Positions 15,253 through 23,860 of a stretch of DNA of 36,506 nt are shown in pieces. Both the position numbers and the translations under genes were made by a program. The stretch comes from Bacilli bacterium. GTDB taxonomy: Bacteria; Bacillota_I; Bacilli_A; RFN20; CAG-449. Position 1 is the first letter of the stretch; every line of letters starts with the position of its first letter. The notes under the pieces are model-generated. The model was not told the DNA's origin. It ran no database searches and worked only from the letters and a program-made list of their open reading frames with translations. The DNA lies in the NCBI GenBank assembly GCA_900755065.1, contig CAAEFC010000013.1, positions 1 to 36,506 on the forward strand. The letters run 5' to 3'.

Positions 15253-16359
15253 CTAGATTTTCGGATCGCGGACGACGATGCTTACGCCCTCCGGCGTCCA
15301 GATGCGCACTTTCTGCCCTTTTCCCTGCACGTTGATCCAGCCCAAGCCGAGAATCACGACGTCGACGCGTTCGTTCGGGAGAACCAGTTCATGTGGGACA
15401 AGAGAAGCGGAAGAGGCGATTGAAGCGGAGACCGGACGGATTTTCGCCTGTCCGATCAGGCTGTCCATGACCATATCCGCGCGTTCGGCCTTGCACCGAT
15501 GGAGTTCGACGTTGTTGGAAAGATAGAACGTGAATCCGGATCGCGGCCCTTCCAGAAAGTCGAAACGGGCGATTCCGCCCAGAAGGATCGTCTGTCTGGC
15601 GTTGAGTTGGTAGGTGATCGGTTTGATTTCGCTCTTCGGAATGATGTGCTTCAAAACGGCCTTTTCCATGCAGAGGAACATCGAATCCGGCGGGACGATG
15701 CCCGGCGTGTCGTAGATCCGACTCTTATTGTCGAGAGGAATCGTGATCGTAGCGACCGTCGTTCCCGGATACGGCGACGTGGAGATCAGATCGCGCGTCT
15801 CGTTCTTGATCGTTTTCAGAAGCGCGTTGATGAGGGACGACTTCCCCACCGAACTCGCGCCGACGATGTAGATGTCCTTGCCGTTTCTCAGTCGGTCGGA
15901 TTCCGAAATGATTTCGTCGATGTTGTACTTTTTATACGCCGAAGAGCAGATCACGCCCTTGATCTCGATCCCTTCCTGTTTGAATTTGCGCTGAACGAAT
16001 TGTTTGAGTTTTTCGTCGTTGACGTTTTTCGGAAGAATGTCGCGCTTGTTGGCGACGACGAGAATCGGCGAACCGGAGATATAGGAAGCCAGATCGCGGA
16101 TCAGACTCGATTCCAGAAAGAAAAGATCGACCACGTAGATGATCAGGCATTTTTTCCGGATCACGTTCTCGAAAATTTTCTTGTAATCCGGCTTGACCAG
16201 CGCCTCGTCGCGAAAGTCGCCGTAATGCTGCAAGCGGTAGCACCGCTGGCAGAGGATCGTGCTTCCGTCGATGATTTTCGGCGTGTAACCGGTCGTAAAC
16301 GGATCGGTGTTCTGCAATTCGCATCCGCAGCCGAAGCATCTCCATTTGAATTCACTCAT
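15253..16359 (-). CDS. yqeH: Ribosome biogenesis GTPase YqeH
   Basis: A 368-residue circularly permuted GTPase needed for small-subunit assembly. An N-terminal zinc-binding segment has Cys pairs (CFGCGCE, residues 8-14, and CQRC, 37-40). GTPase motifs occur in the permuted order: G4 NKRD (104-107), G5 near CSSA, G1 GASSVGKSS (167-175), G2 around the TSPYPGTT segment and G3 DTPG (217-220). A C-terminal domain with a likely nucleic-acid-binding role follows. GGAGGT precedes the ATG, and the start overlaps the end of yqeG by 4 bases. It is co-transcribed with yhbY and nadD. Confidence 0.96.
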   Translation of the reverse strand: MSEFKWRCFGCGCELQNTDPFTTGYTPKIIDGSTILCQRCYRLQHYGDFRDEALVKPDYKKIFENVIRKKCLIIYVVDLFFLESSLIRDLASYISGSPILVVANKRDILPKNVNDEKLKQFVQRKFKQEGIEIKGVICSSAYKKYNIDEIISESDRLRNGKDIYIVGASSVGKSSLINALLKTIKNETRDLISTSPYPGTTVATITIPLDNKSRIYDTPGIVPPDSMFLCMEKAVLKHIIPKSEIKPITYQLNARQTILLGGIARFDFLEGPRSGFTFYLSNNVELHRCKAERADMVMDSLIGQAKIRPVSASIASSASLVPHELVLPNERVDVVILGLGWINVQGKGQKVRIWTPEGVSIVVRDPKI

Positions 16360-16871
16360 TTTCCTACCTCCCGTTGTTTTAATTTTTTGCCGATGATTTT
16401 CCGGATTCGCCGGTCAAAGAAGCGATTGAATCGCGTGATTGGCAGATCGCGGTTGACCAAAGGTTCGGTCAGAATCACCCGGACGCGCGTGTTCTTTCCG
16501 GCGAGCACATCGGTCAGAAGTTGGTCGCCGATCATCGCGATTTCGTCGGGATTCAGCCGATTCTCCCGGATAAAGCGTTTCAGACGGTATCCGAGCGGCT
16601 TGCGCGAAGAGTAACAGCAGGTCACCCCGAGCGCCTCCGCGTAACGGACCACCCGTTCGCCGTGATTGTTGGACGTGATGATGAGACGGATTCCCCGCGC
16701 GTTCAGGTCGGAAACCAACGCCTTCGCCCGATCCGACGGCTCGTCGACGTCGAACGCGTCCAACGTGTTGTCCAGATCGCAGAAAAGCAGTTGGATTCCC
16801 TCTTTTTCGTAAAATTCCGGCGGAACGTCGTACAAACTCCTGCAATAATACGTCGGCGTGAAAAGTCCCAT
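16356..16871 (-). CDS. yqeG: YqeG-family HAD phosphatase
   Basis: A 171-residue HAD-superfamily (IIIA) protein. The nucleophile motif is FCDLDNTLDAFD, motif II is IIITSNN-like (LIITSNNHGERV), a Lys lies in SSRKPLGYRLKRF, and the acidic motif is IAMIGDQLLTDVLAGK. The substrate is unknown; homologues are annotated as phosphatidylglycerophosphatase-like or general phosphatases. It is the first gene of the operon, with GAGGAG before the ATG, and overlaps yqeH by 4 bases, the same pairing as in Bacillus. Confidence 0.9.
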   Translation of the reverse strand: MGLFTPTYYCRSLYDVPPEFYEKEGIQLLFCDLDNTLDAFDVDEPSDRAKALVSDLNARGIRLIITSNNHGERVVRYAEALGVTCCYSSRKPLGYRLKRFIRENRLNPDEIAMIGDQLLTDVLAGKNTRVRVILTEPLVNRDLPITRFNRFFDRRIRKIIGKKLKQREVGK

Positions 16872-16888
16872 AGCGTCTCCTCGTCTTT

Positions 16889-16894
16889 ATTATA
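16889..16894 (-). promoter_or_regulatory. -10 element of the yqeG operon promoter
   Basis: A perfect TATAAT on the - strand, 17 bases before the yqeG ATG. The -35 position (TTATTT at a 17-base spacing) is poor. It would initiate the six-gene operon down to mtnN. Confidence 0.45.
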
Positions 16895-16980
16895 CCTTAA
16901 CCGCCGTCTAAAAATAAACACATCGCGCCAAAATATCGCATAAATCCGATGATTTTTAATAAAATGAAGTAGGTGATCGC

Positions 16981-17673
16981 ATGCTGCTTGAAATTTTACT
17001 TTCCATCTTCCGATGCAATTTTCTTCATGGCTTCATCAAAAACAACGTCTATCCCGACAAGTTGTCCGACGAAGAAGAACAGCGCTTTCTCGAACGCCTT
17101 TTCGACGAAGAGACCCACGAAGAAGCGCGGAAAGAACTGATCGTCCACAACCTCCGTCTCGTCGCCCACATTGCGAAAAAATACGAGTCCAAAGACGAAA
17201 ACTTCGACGATCTGATCTCGATCGGGACTATCGGGCTGATCAAGGCGATCGATACGTATTCGCCGGATAAAAAGGTCAAACTCGCCACATACAGCGCGAA
17301 GTGCATTGAAAACGAAATCCTGATGGCCTTGCGCGCGAACAAGAAGCACGCCAAAAACGTTTCCCTCAACGAGGCGATCGGCACCGACAAGGACGGAAGC
17401 GAAATCAATCTCATCGACGTGATTCCCTCCGACGAGGAAGGAATCGATTCAACGATCGAAAAGAAACAGAAAATCGAGGCGCTGACGCGCTATCTGAACG
17501 TTCTCGATGAACGCGAATACCAGATTCTTTCGCTCCGTTACGGGCTGAACAACGAAGTCGAACATACGCAGAAAGAAATCAGCCGCCAGTACAAAATCTC
17601 GCGGAGTTACGTTTCCCGCATCGAGAAGCGTGCCTTAATCAAACTGCTCAACGAATTCAAAAAACACAATTAG
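16981..17673 (+). CDS. sigK: Sporulation sigma factor sigma-K, with pro-sequence
   Basis: A 230-residue late mother-cell sigma factor. Region 2 reads HNLRLVAHIAKKYESKDENFDDLISIGTIGLIKAIDTYS with KLATYSAKCIENEILM, closely matching sigma-K; region 4 ends QYKISRSYVSRIEKRALIKL. The N-terminus MLLEILLSIFRCNFLHGF then IKNNVYPDKLS aligns with the B. subtilis pro-sequence, which ends just before YVKNNAFP. The protein is therefore probably made as a membrane-bound precursor. The gene is uninterrupted, with no skin-like element. TAGGTGATC precedes the ATG. Its stop overlaps the convergent parC stop. Confidence 0.92.
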   Translation: MLLEILLSIFRCNFLHGFIKNNVYPDKLSDEEEQRFLERLFDEETHEEARKELIVHNLRLVAHIAKKYESKDENFDDLISIGTIGLIKAIDTYSPDKKVKLATYSAKCIENEILMALRANKKHAKNVSLNEAIGTDKDGSEINLIDVIPSDEEGIDSTIEKKQKIEALTRYLNVLDEREYQILSLRYGLNNEVEHTQKEISRQYKISRSYVSRIEKRALIKLLNEFKKHN

Positions 17674-20243
17674 TCGTCGTCGACGAAATCGAACAGCGAC
17701 AGTTGCTCGTAGTCGTCTTCTTCGTCTTTCTTGACGATTTCGATCGGTTTGCTGACCACGACCACCTTCGTGTTTTCGTCGACGCGCTCGACGTCGAAGC
17801 GATAGGTATCGACAAAGTCAAACGGACTTTCGATGTCCAGATTGGTTTTCAGGAAACTCTCGATCGGTTGCGTCTTGACTTCGCTTAACGCGATGATCGA
17901 CAGGTTCTGATCTTCCAGAATCGCGTAGATTTTTTCGATCTCCTTTCCCTTAGAGGACTTTTCGACGAAGATCGCCTTTTGCGGCGAAGCCTTGAACGTT
18001 TTGAAGAGTTGCTGCTTCGCGCCGAGCCGCGTCGAACGGATCAGATGCGAAGAATCGACGATGCGAAGGCTCTTTTCTTTGGTCAGCATGACGATTCGGG
18101 ACCGCTCATCGGGGAGATAAGTCAGCAAGGAGACGATCGAAACGGGATCTTTCCCCGTCGAAAGCGCCTTGACCCCGCCGGCACGGATGCCGACCTGAGC
18201 GATTTCGCTCTCGTTGAAGAAAGAAGAAGCGCCGTTGGCGTTGACGATCAGCACGTCGCTGTTTCCCGACAGTACCTTGACGTCGGCCAGTTCGTCGCCC
18301 TCCATCAGGCGGAAGCAACGGATCGGCCGGGCGAATTTGGAAACGTTGAACTCGGATAACGCGGTTCTCTTGATCTGCCCGTTCCGGGTGACCAGAACCA
18401 GATTGACGTCGTCGCGGAATTCGCTGACGACGATGCCGTGAACGATCTTTTCGTCGGCGTTGATCTGCCCGATCTGGTTGACGTGCTGTCCCTCGTCTTT
18501 CCACTTGTTGTCATGCAGGTGATAGACCGGAATATTGAGAAAATTCCCGAAATTGGTGAAAACCAATAGAAAATCGGTGGTATAGGCCCGGGTGATTCCC
18601 TTGAAGGCGTCGCCCTGTTTGATTCCCGGCAATTCGACGGAAGACGAGGTGTACGACTTCATCTGCGTCCGTTTGAAATAACCGTCGCGCGTGAAAACGA
18701 CCATCGTCTCGTCTTTGGAGACCAGCGCGCGCTTGTCGACATTGAACGTCACATCGCTGTTTTCGATCGTCGTCCGTCTTTCGTCGGCGAATTTTTCCTT
18801 GATCTTGTTCAGATCGCTCTTGATCAGGTTGTTCATCTTGCTCGGCGAATTCAGAAGCGCTTCCAGATCGGCGATCTGCTTTTCCAGTTCGTCGCGCTCG
18901 TTGACTAAGGTCGTGACGTCGAGATTGGTCAGACGGTAGAGTTGCAACATCAAAATCGCATCGGCCTGCACTTCGGTGAATTCGAGTTCGCTTACCAGGC
19001 GCGTTTTGGCGTCCTGTTTGTCTTTGCTGCTCCGGATCAGGCGAATGACCTGATCCATGATCGAAACCGCGCGGATCAGCGCCGAGACGATGTGAAGCCG
19101 CGATTTGGCCTTTTTCAGGTCGAAATTCGACCGTCGCGTGATCACTTCGATCTGGTGTTCGATATAGCAGTCGACGACTTCGAGAAGACCGCAGACTTTC
19201 GGGTGATAGTGATCGATCACCAGCATGTTGAATTTGATCGTGGTCGACAAACAGTTTTTGGCGTACAGAAAGTTCAGAATGTTGGACGGATCGGCGTCTT
19301 TTTTCACGTCGATGACGATCTTCAATCCTTCCATTCCGGTTTCGTCGCGGACTTCCAGAATGGCGTCCAGTTTATTGGCGAAACGGACGCGGTCGATGTT
19401 GTTGACGAATTCCGATTTGTCTTTCCCGTAAGGGATTTCGTCGATGACGATCTGGTTGATCGATTTTTCTTCCTGAATATGCGTCCGGGCGTAGAGTTTG
19501 AACGAACCGGTTCCGCTCTTGTAGATCTCTTTCAGCGAATTCCCCTCCCGGATCACGCCGCCGGTAGGAAAATCCGGCCCTTGAATGATTTCCAGAAGAT
19601 CTTCGGTTTTCGCGTTTTTATGACCGATCCGGTAGTTGATCGCGTCGATCACTTCCCCCAGATTGTGAGGAGGAATGTCAGTCGAAGCGCCGACGGCGAT
19701 GCCGGAAGAACCGTTAGCGAGCAGATTCGGATAACGCGACGGCAGAACGGTCGGTTCCCATTCCTGATCGTCGAAGTTGAGTTCCATGTCGACGACGTCT
19801 TTGTTCAGATCCTGAACCATCAGGTCGCAGAGTTCGGATAAACGCGCCTCCGTATACCGGTAAGCGGCCGGACCGTCGCCGTCGATCGAACCGTTGTTTC
19901 CCTGAAAATCGATCAGGGGATAACGCATCTTCCAGTCCTGCGACAGACGAACCATCGCTTCGTAAACGGAAGCGTCGCCGTGCGGGTGGAATCTTCCGAT
20001 GACCGCGCCGACGGTACGCGCGCACTTCCGCGTCGGTTTGCTCGACACGTTTCCTTCCAGAATCATCGTGTAGATGATCCGACGCTGAACGGGTTTGAGT
20101 CCGTCCCGGACATCGGGAACCGCGCGCTCTTGAAGAACGTACTTCGAATACCGGCCGAAGCCCTGACTCATCACTTCGTCAATCGGCGTTTCGATGATGA
20201 TCTGATCGTAAGTTTCCGCCGGCGGATTGCTCTTTTTAGCCAC
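17670..20243 (-). CDS. parC: DNA topoisomerase IV subunit A
   Basis: An 857-residue ParC. The winged-helix and catalytic region includes VPDVRDGLKPVQRRIIYTM, GRFHPHGDASVYEAMVRLS and AAYRYTEARLS with the active-site Tyr130. The C-terminal beta-pinwheel lacks a recognisable GyrA box, which supports ParC over GyrA. With ParE it decatenates replicated chromosomes. The position equivalent to the quinolone-binding Ser is Ala91 (HPHGDAS), while Glu95 is kept. It follows parE with an 8-base overlap. The tail is very acidic and ends in three Asp. The stop overlaps the sigK stop by 4 bases. Confidence 0.93.
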   Translation of the reverse strand: MAKKSNPPAETYDQIIIETPIDEVMSQGFGRYSKYVLQERAVPDVRDGLKPVQRRIIYTMILEGNVSSKPTRKCARTVGAVIGRFHPHGDASVYEAMVRLSQDWKMRYPLIDFQGNNGSIDGDGPAAYRYTEARLSELCDLMVQDLNKDVVDMELNFDDQEWEPTVLPSRYPNLLANGSSGIAVGASTDIPPHNLGEVIDAINYRIGHKNAKTEDLLEIIQGPDFPTGGVIREGNSLKEIYKSGTGSFKLYARTHIQEEKSINQIVIDEIPYGKDKSEFVNNIDRVRFANKLDAILEVRDETGMEGLKIVIDVKKDADPSNILNFLYAKNCLSTTIKFNMLVIDHYHPKVCGLLEVVDCYIEHQIEVITRRSNFDLKKAKSRLHIVSALIRAVSIMDQVIRLIRSSKDKQDAKTRLVSELEFTEVQADAILMLQLYRLTNLDVTTLVNERDELEKQIADLEALLNSPSKMNNLIKSDLNKIKEKFADERRTTIENSDVTFNVDKRALVSKDETMVVFTRDGYFKRTQMKSYTSSSVELPGIKQGDAFKGITRAYTTDFLLVFTNFGNFLNIPVYHLHDNKWKDEGQHVNQIGQINADEKIVHGIVVSEFRDDVNLVLVTRNGQIKRTALSEFNVSKFARPIRCFRLMEGDELADVKVLSGNSDVLIVNANGASSFFNESEIAQVGIRAGGVKALSTGKDPVSIVSLLTYLPDERSRIVMLTKEKSLRIVDSSHLIRSTRLGAKQQLFKTFKASPQKAIFVEKSSKGKEIEKIYAILEDQNLSIIALSEVKTQPIESFLKTNLDIESPFDFVDTYRFDVERVDENTKVVVVSKPIEIVKKDEEDDYEQLSLFDFVDDD

Positions 20244-22194
20244 GATTCTTTACCTCCTCGACGAAGAAATCTCCCTTGTTGGAGAAATCCACGTTCTCGC
20301 TGATCCACGCGTTGCGCGGAGCCGGATTCTTTCCCATAAACAGTTCGACCATGTCTCCGGCCACCCGGTCGTCCTGAATCGACAGTTTCAACAGTTTCCG
20401 GTAACGCGGATCCATCGTCGTTTTCCAGAGTTGGTCGGCGTCCATTTCGCCGAGTCCCTTGTATCGCGAAATGCTGTATCCCGCGCCGATCTTCTTCTTG
20501 GCCTCTTCCAGTTCCTGCTCGTTCCAGGCAAATTCTTCGATCGTCTTTCCCTTGCTCATCTTCATCACGCGGTAAAGCGGCGGACAGGCGACATAGACGT
20601 GTCCGGTTTCGATCAACGGCTTCATCTTTTTGTAGAAGAAATTGATCAACAGATTCTGAATGTGCGCGCCGTCGGTATCGGCATCGGTCATGATGATGAC
20701 CTTGTCGTAATGCAGATTGCGGATATTGAAGTCCTTTCCCGTCCCCGTGCCGATGGTGAACGCGAGCGTGGAAAGTTCTTCGTTCTTCATGAAAGCGTCC
20801 TCCGCGTCGTTGGAAATGTTCTTCGGCTTTCCCCTAAGCGGAAGCAAACCCTGATACTTTTTATCGCGGCATTTTTTCGCCGAACCGCCTGCGGAATCGC
20901 CCTCGACGATGAAGAGTTCGCACTTGGAATATTCCTTCGATTGCGGCGGAACCAGTTTCCCCGAAAGCATCAGCGTGCTTTTTTCGATGTCTTTCGGCAT
21001 CTTGTTCCGGACTTCGTCCTTGGCGTTCCGCGCGGCCAGACGCGCTTTCTGCGCTTCCAGAATCCGGTTGACGATCTTCGTCGCGTATTCCTTGTTTTCG
21101 ATCAGATAACGCGTCATCGACGAATAGACCAGCGCGTCGACGACGACGGAAGCCTCCGGCGTCCCCAGTTTTTCTTTCGTCTGACCTTCAAACTGGATTT
21201 TTTTCTCCGGAATGCGGACGGAAACCACGCAGGAAAGCCCCTCGCGGATGTCGTTTCCGTCGAGTTTCTGATTGCCTTTGAGCAGGTTGTTCCGCGAAGC
21301 GTATTCGTTGAAGGCTTTGGTCAGTCCGGAACGATAGCCGCGGACGTGGGAACCCTCTTCGGAGGTAAAGACGCTGTTGGCGAAAGAATACACCGTTTCG
21401 GAATAGACGTCCTGCAAGAACTGGAAGGCGAATTCCGCCTTGATCTCGCCCTTGTCGTCGGAAAAATAGCCGATCGGGTGAATGCCCGCGTGCTCCTTAT
21501 TCTTGTTTTCCAGATATTCGCGGATTCCCTCGGTGTAGAGAAACTCCTGCTTTTTGCCGTTCCGTTCGTCGATCAGAATGAATTTGACGCCGTTGCACTG
21601 GCAGGCGGAATTGTTGAGCCGCTCGGCGATCAGATCGAAGTGGAAATCCGGTTCGGGCAGCATCTTTTTGTCCGGCTTGAACGTGACGATGCTCCCTCTT
21701 TTGGTGGTCTCGCCGACTAAATGCGTGGCGACGTCCCGCTTGCCGCCGTTTTTATACGAAGCGAAATACTCCTTGCCGTCCTTGTAAACGGTCACTTTCA
21801 GCCATTCGGAAAGCGCGTTCGCGCATGCGGAACCGACGCCGTGAAGACCGGCGGAAACCTTGTAGACCGACTCGTCGAATTTTCCCCCGCCGTGCAGGGT
21901 GCAGAAGACGATGTCGAGACCGTCCATTTTTTCTTCCTGATTGTAATCGCAGGGGATACCCCGCCCCTCGTCCTGCACGGAAAGCGATCCGTCCTTGTGA
22001 ATGGTCACGGTGATTTTTTTGCCGAAACCGGCGATCGCTTCGTCGATGGCATTGTCGACGATCTCCCAGACCAGGTGGTGGGTCCCCCGCCAGTCGGTCG
22101 AACCGATATACATACCCGGTCTCTTTTTGACCGCTTCGAGACCTTTCAGAATTTTTAACGACGAGGCATCATAAAGATTCTTTTTTTCGCCCAT
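20236..22194 (-). CDS. parE: DNA topoisomerase IV subunit B
   Basis: A 652-residue type IIA topoisomerase ATPase subunit. The GHKL ATPase domain shows VKKRPGMYIGSTDWRGTHHLVWEI in two parts, EIVDNAIDEA, DEGRGIPCD and HGVGSACANALS. The TOPRIM region has LFIVEGDSAGGSAKKCRD, PLRGKPKN and IMTDADTDGAHI, and the C-terminal SRYKGLGEMDADQLWKTTM is present. The PLRGK motif and the ParC partner point to ParE rather than GyrB. The ATG follows GTGAGG. It is the first gene of the parE-parC operon. Confidence 0.93.
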   Translation of the reverse strand: MGEKKNLYDASSLKILKGLEAVKKRPGMYIGSTDWRGTHHLVWEIVDNAIDEAIAGFGKKITVTIHKDGSLSVQDEGRGIPCDYNQEEKMDGLDIVFCTLHGGGKFDESVYKVSAGLHGVGSACANALSEWLKVTVYKDGKEYFASYKNGGKRDVATHLVGETTKRGSIVTFKPDKKMLPEPDFHFDLIAERLNNSACQCNGVKFILIDERNGKKQEFLYTEGIREYLENKNKEHAGIHPIGYFSDDKGEIKAEFAFQFLQDVYSETVYSFANSVFTSEEGSHVRGYRSGLTKAFNEYASRNNLLKGNQKLDGNDIREGLSCVVSVRIPEKKIQFEGQTKEKLGTPEASVVVDALVYSSMTRYLIENKEYATKIVNRILEAQKARLAARNAKDEVRNKMPKDIEKSTLMLSGKLVPPQSKEYSKCELFIVEGDSAGGSAKKCRDKKYQGLLPLRGKPKNISNDAEDAFMKNEELSTLAFTIGTGTGKDFNIRNLHYDKVIIMTDADTDGAHIQNLLINFFYKKMKPLIETGHVYVACPPLYRVMKMSKGKTIEEFAWNEQELEEAKKKIGAGYSISRYKGLGEMDADQLWKTTMDPRYRKLLKLSIQDDRVAGDMVELFMGKNPAPRNAWISENVDFSNKGDFFVEEVKNRG

Positions 22195-22206
22195 AATTGG
22201 TTAACC

Positions 22207-22229
22207 TCACTTACAACAAGTGAATTATA
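22207..22229 (-). promoter_or_regulatory. parE -10 element with an adjacent inverted repeat
   Basis: On the - strand TATAAT (22229-22224) is followed by a 6-bp inverted repeat, TCACTT-GTTGT-AAGTGA (22207-22223). The repeat covers the probable transcription start and ends beside the GAGG ribosome site. It could be an operator or a leader hairpin. No convincing -35 was found. Confidence 0.4.
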
Positions 22230-22266
22230 GCAAAAAAAACTTTATAAATCCATAATTCTCATTTAT

Positions 22267-22272
22267 TATAAT
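22267..22272 (+). promoter_or_regulatory. -10 element for plsY
   Basis: A perfect TATAAT 22 bases before the plsY ATG, in the divergent parE/plsY region. The -35 position is not recognisable. Confidence 0.4.
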
Positions 22273-22293
22273 GAGGTAATTTCAGGAGGTTTT

Positions 22294-22962
22294 ATGCTTC
22301 ATTCGATACTGCTTTTACTCGCCTCTGCCCTCATCGGATACCTGTTCGGATCGATTCCCAACGCCGTGCTGATCGGCAAGGTTTTCTATCACAAGGACGT
22401 CCGCGAATACGGCTCGAAAAACGCCGGCGGAACCAACGCCGGCAGGGTGCTGGGAAAGAAAGTCGGCTTCATCGTCATCGTGCTGGATCTGATCAAGACG
22501 ATCGTTCCGATCTATCTCTGCTACTGTTTGCTGGAATACACGCCTCTGTCCGAATACGGCCTTTCGGAATACGGCTACATCGTCGCGGCGTTCTTCGCTC
22601 TGATCGGCCATTGCTTTCCGGTTTTCGCCGGTTTCAAAGGCGGAAAGGCGGTCTCCTCATTCGCGGCGATCTGCCTGGCTACCAACTGGCTCATCTCCCT
22701 GATCGGTTTTCTCTTCTTCATGGCCGTGCTGAAATGGAAAAAATACGTTTCGCTCGCTTCGATTTCGGCTTCTCTCCTCGTTACCCTTCTCGCCCTGATC
22801 AACATCTTCGTTCCTGGAAATCCGGGAACGTACCTCTTCCCGAATTCGCCGGCCTATTTCCTGCTGATTCTGGTTTCCAGCGCGATCCTGATCGTCCGGC
22901 ATCGGTCGAATATCGTCCGTCTGATGCATCACGAGGAAAGAAAGATCACGTGGATGAAATAA
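22294..22962 (+). CDS. plsY: Acyl-phosphate:glycerol-3-phosphate acyltransferase PlsY
   Basis: A 222-residue membrane protein with several transmembrane segments. The three conserved PlsY motifs are visible: GYLFGSIPNAVLIGK at the N-terminus, REYGSKNAGGTNAGRVLGKK and GHCFPVFAGFKGGKAVSSFA. The C-terminus RHRSNIVRLMHHEERK is also typical. It transfers an acyl group from acyl-phosphate to glycerol-3-phosphate, the first step of phospholipid synthesis. In Bacillus plsY lies divergent from parE, the same arrangement as here. AGGAGG precedes the ATG. Confidence 0.96.
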   Translation: MLHSILLLLASALIGYLFGSIPNAVLIGKVFYHKDVREYGSKNAGGTNAGRVLGKKVGFIVIVLDLIKTIVPIYLCYCLLEYTPLSEYGLSEYGYIVAAFFALIGHCFPVFAGFKGGKAVSSFAAICLATNWLISLIGFLFFMAVLKWKKYVSLASISASLLVTLLALINIFVPGNPGTYLFPNSPAYFLLILVSSAILIVRHRSNIVRLMHHEERKITWMK

Positions 22963-22980
22963 CTAAGAAACAACTAATTT

Positions 22981-23020
22981 TCTACTATTAGTAGATATTT
23001 AGTAATTTATAAGTAGATAT
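22981..23020 (+). repeat. Copy C of the AT-rich 3'-end motif, expanded
   Basis: The 17-base core TTAGTAGATATTTAGTA (22988-23004) is identical to copy B. AGTAGATATT recurs at 23012-23021, and TCTACTATTAGTAGA (22981-22995) is a perfect palindrome around one central base. It sits between the plsY stop and the terminator. Confidence 0.55.
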
Positions 23021-23029
23021 TGTGCGAAC

Positions 23030-23062
23030 AAAAAAATCTCCGGACAGACAGGAGATTTTTTT
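23030..23062. terminator. Bidirectional terminator between plsY and yneF
   Basis: A run of A7, TCTCC, a 9-base loop, GGAGA and T7 give a symmetric hairpin with T runs on both strands, serving the convergent plsY and yneF transcripts. Confidence 0.9.
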
Positions 23063-23071
23063 ATCGTCGAT

Positions 23072-23293
23072 TTATTTCGCGTCGTTGAACGCCTTCATCG
23101 CAGCGTCGATCTGCTTTTCGGACGGTTTTCTGCCCATTTGCAGGTAAAGCGCCCGGATCTGATTTCTGGTAACCGGAGGGTTCTTTTTCATTTGGCTGAT
23201 AAAGAGTTTTCTTGCCAGAAAGAAGCCGATAACGAGTCCCGCGATCAGCGCGAGAATCAGATAAATCACGAATAACCATGTTTGAATTGTCAT
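23072..23293 (-). CDS. yneF: YneF family (UPF0154) small membrane protein
   Basis: A 73-residue protein with one N-terminal transmembrane helix (WLFVIYLILALIAGLVIGFF) followed by a basic cytoplasmic region. The segment with NPPVTRNQIRALYLQMGRKP and KQIDAAMKAFN is the UPF0154 signature. Its function is unknown. The ATG at 23293 is chosen over a GTG three codons upstream, which overlaps the GAGGTGG ribosome site. Confidence 0.88.
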   Translation of the reverse strand: MTIQTWLFVIYLILALIAGLVIGFFLARKLFISQMKKNPPVTRNQIRALYLQMGRKPSEKQIDAAMKAFNDAK

Positions 23294-23354
23294 TTTCTCC
23301 ACCTCGATACGACTTATCTTATCTTATTTCGGGCGGAAATGCAACGTTTTGTCC

Positions 23355-23843
23355 TTATTCTTGAAATTCGACGATGAAGGTCGGCACTTCCCGGTTCAGC
23401 ATCGTCTGGACCTGAAAGATGATCTGATCGATTTCCGTCAGGTCCTTGGTCTTCGAGTAGACGATGACTTTGACGAAATCGTTTCCCTCGACTTCGGCGT
23501 AGCAGGACGTATAGCCCAACCCCTTGACGCATTCCTCGATCTTGTCTTCCTGTTCGATCATCTGGTTGCGGTTAGCGATGTTGGCGTAGGCTTCTTCCAG
23601 CGTGTAGTCGTTGTTGGTGCCTTCGTAGACGGCGATCATTTCGTCGATGTACTGCTGATGGGCTTCATCGCGCGCCAGTTCCAGCGTTTCAAAATAGAGT
23701 TCCGTCGCGTCTTTGACCACGACGTTGACCGGCGTATTGTTATCGGTCAGGGAATTGCCGTTGGCCGGAAGCATCACGTAGTAGACGGAAAGGACCAGCA
23801 CCAGACTGAATAAAGATAAAAAAGCAACTAATTGACGATTCAT
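23355..23843 (-). CDS. spoIIIAH: SpoIIIAH-like sporulation channel protein
   Basis: A 162-residue protein with one N-terminal transmembrane helix ending in LVLSVYYVMLP, very like the VVLSVYYIMSP of B. subtilis SpoIIIAH. An extracytoplasmic YscJ/FliF-like domain follows, including the VEGNDFVKVIVYSK strand and a closing REVPTFIVEF strand. In Bacillus SpoIIIAH lies in the mother-cell membrane and pairs with SpoIIQ to form the feeding-tube channel around the forespore. The long linker present in B. subtilis is much shorter here. No spoIIIAA-AG genes are adjacent; efp lies directly upstream. GGGGGAG precedes the ATG. Confidence 0.8.
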   Translation of the reverse strand: MNRQLVAFLSLFSLVLVLSVYYVMLPANGNSLTDNNTPVNVVVKDATELYFETLELARDEAHQQYIDEMIAVYEGTNNDYTLEEAYANIANRNQMIEQEDKIEECVKGLGYTSCYAEVEGNDFVKVIVYSKTKDLTEIDQIIFQVQTMLNREVPTFIVEFQE

Positions 23844-23860
23844 AAAATCTCCCCCTTTAA

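Noticed and set aside
20227..21720. Open frame of 497 codons antisense to parE
   Set aside because: Shadow of a clear topoisomerase gene, without start signals or motifs.
17670..22194. gyrB-gyrA instead of parE-parC
   Set aside because: The A subunit lacks a recognisable GyrA box, the B subunit has PLRGK, and plsY lies next to it as beside parE in Bacillus.
22981..23020. Insertion-sequence end or CRISPR repeat
   Set aside because: No transposase, no target duplication, no regularly spaced repeats with spacers.
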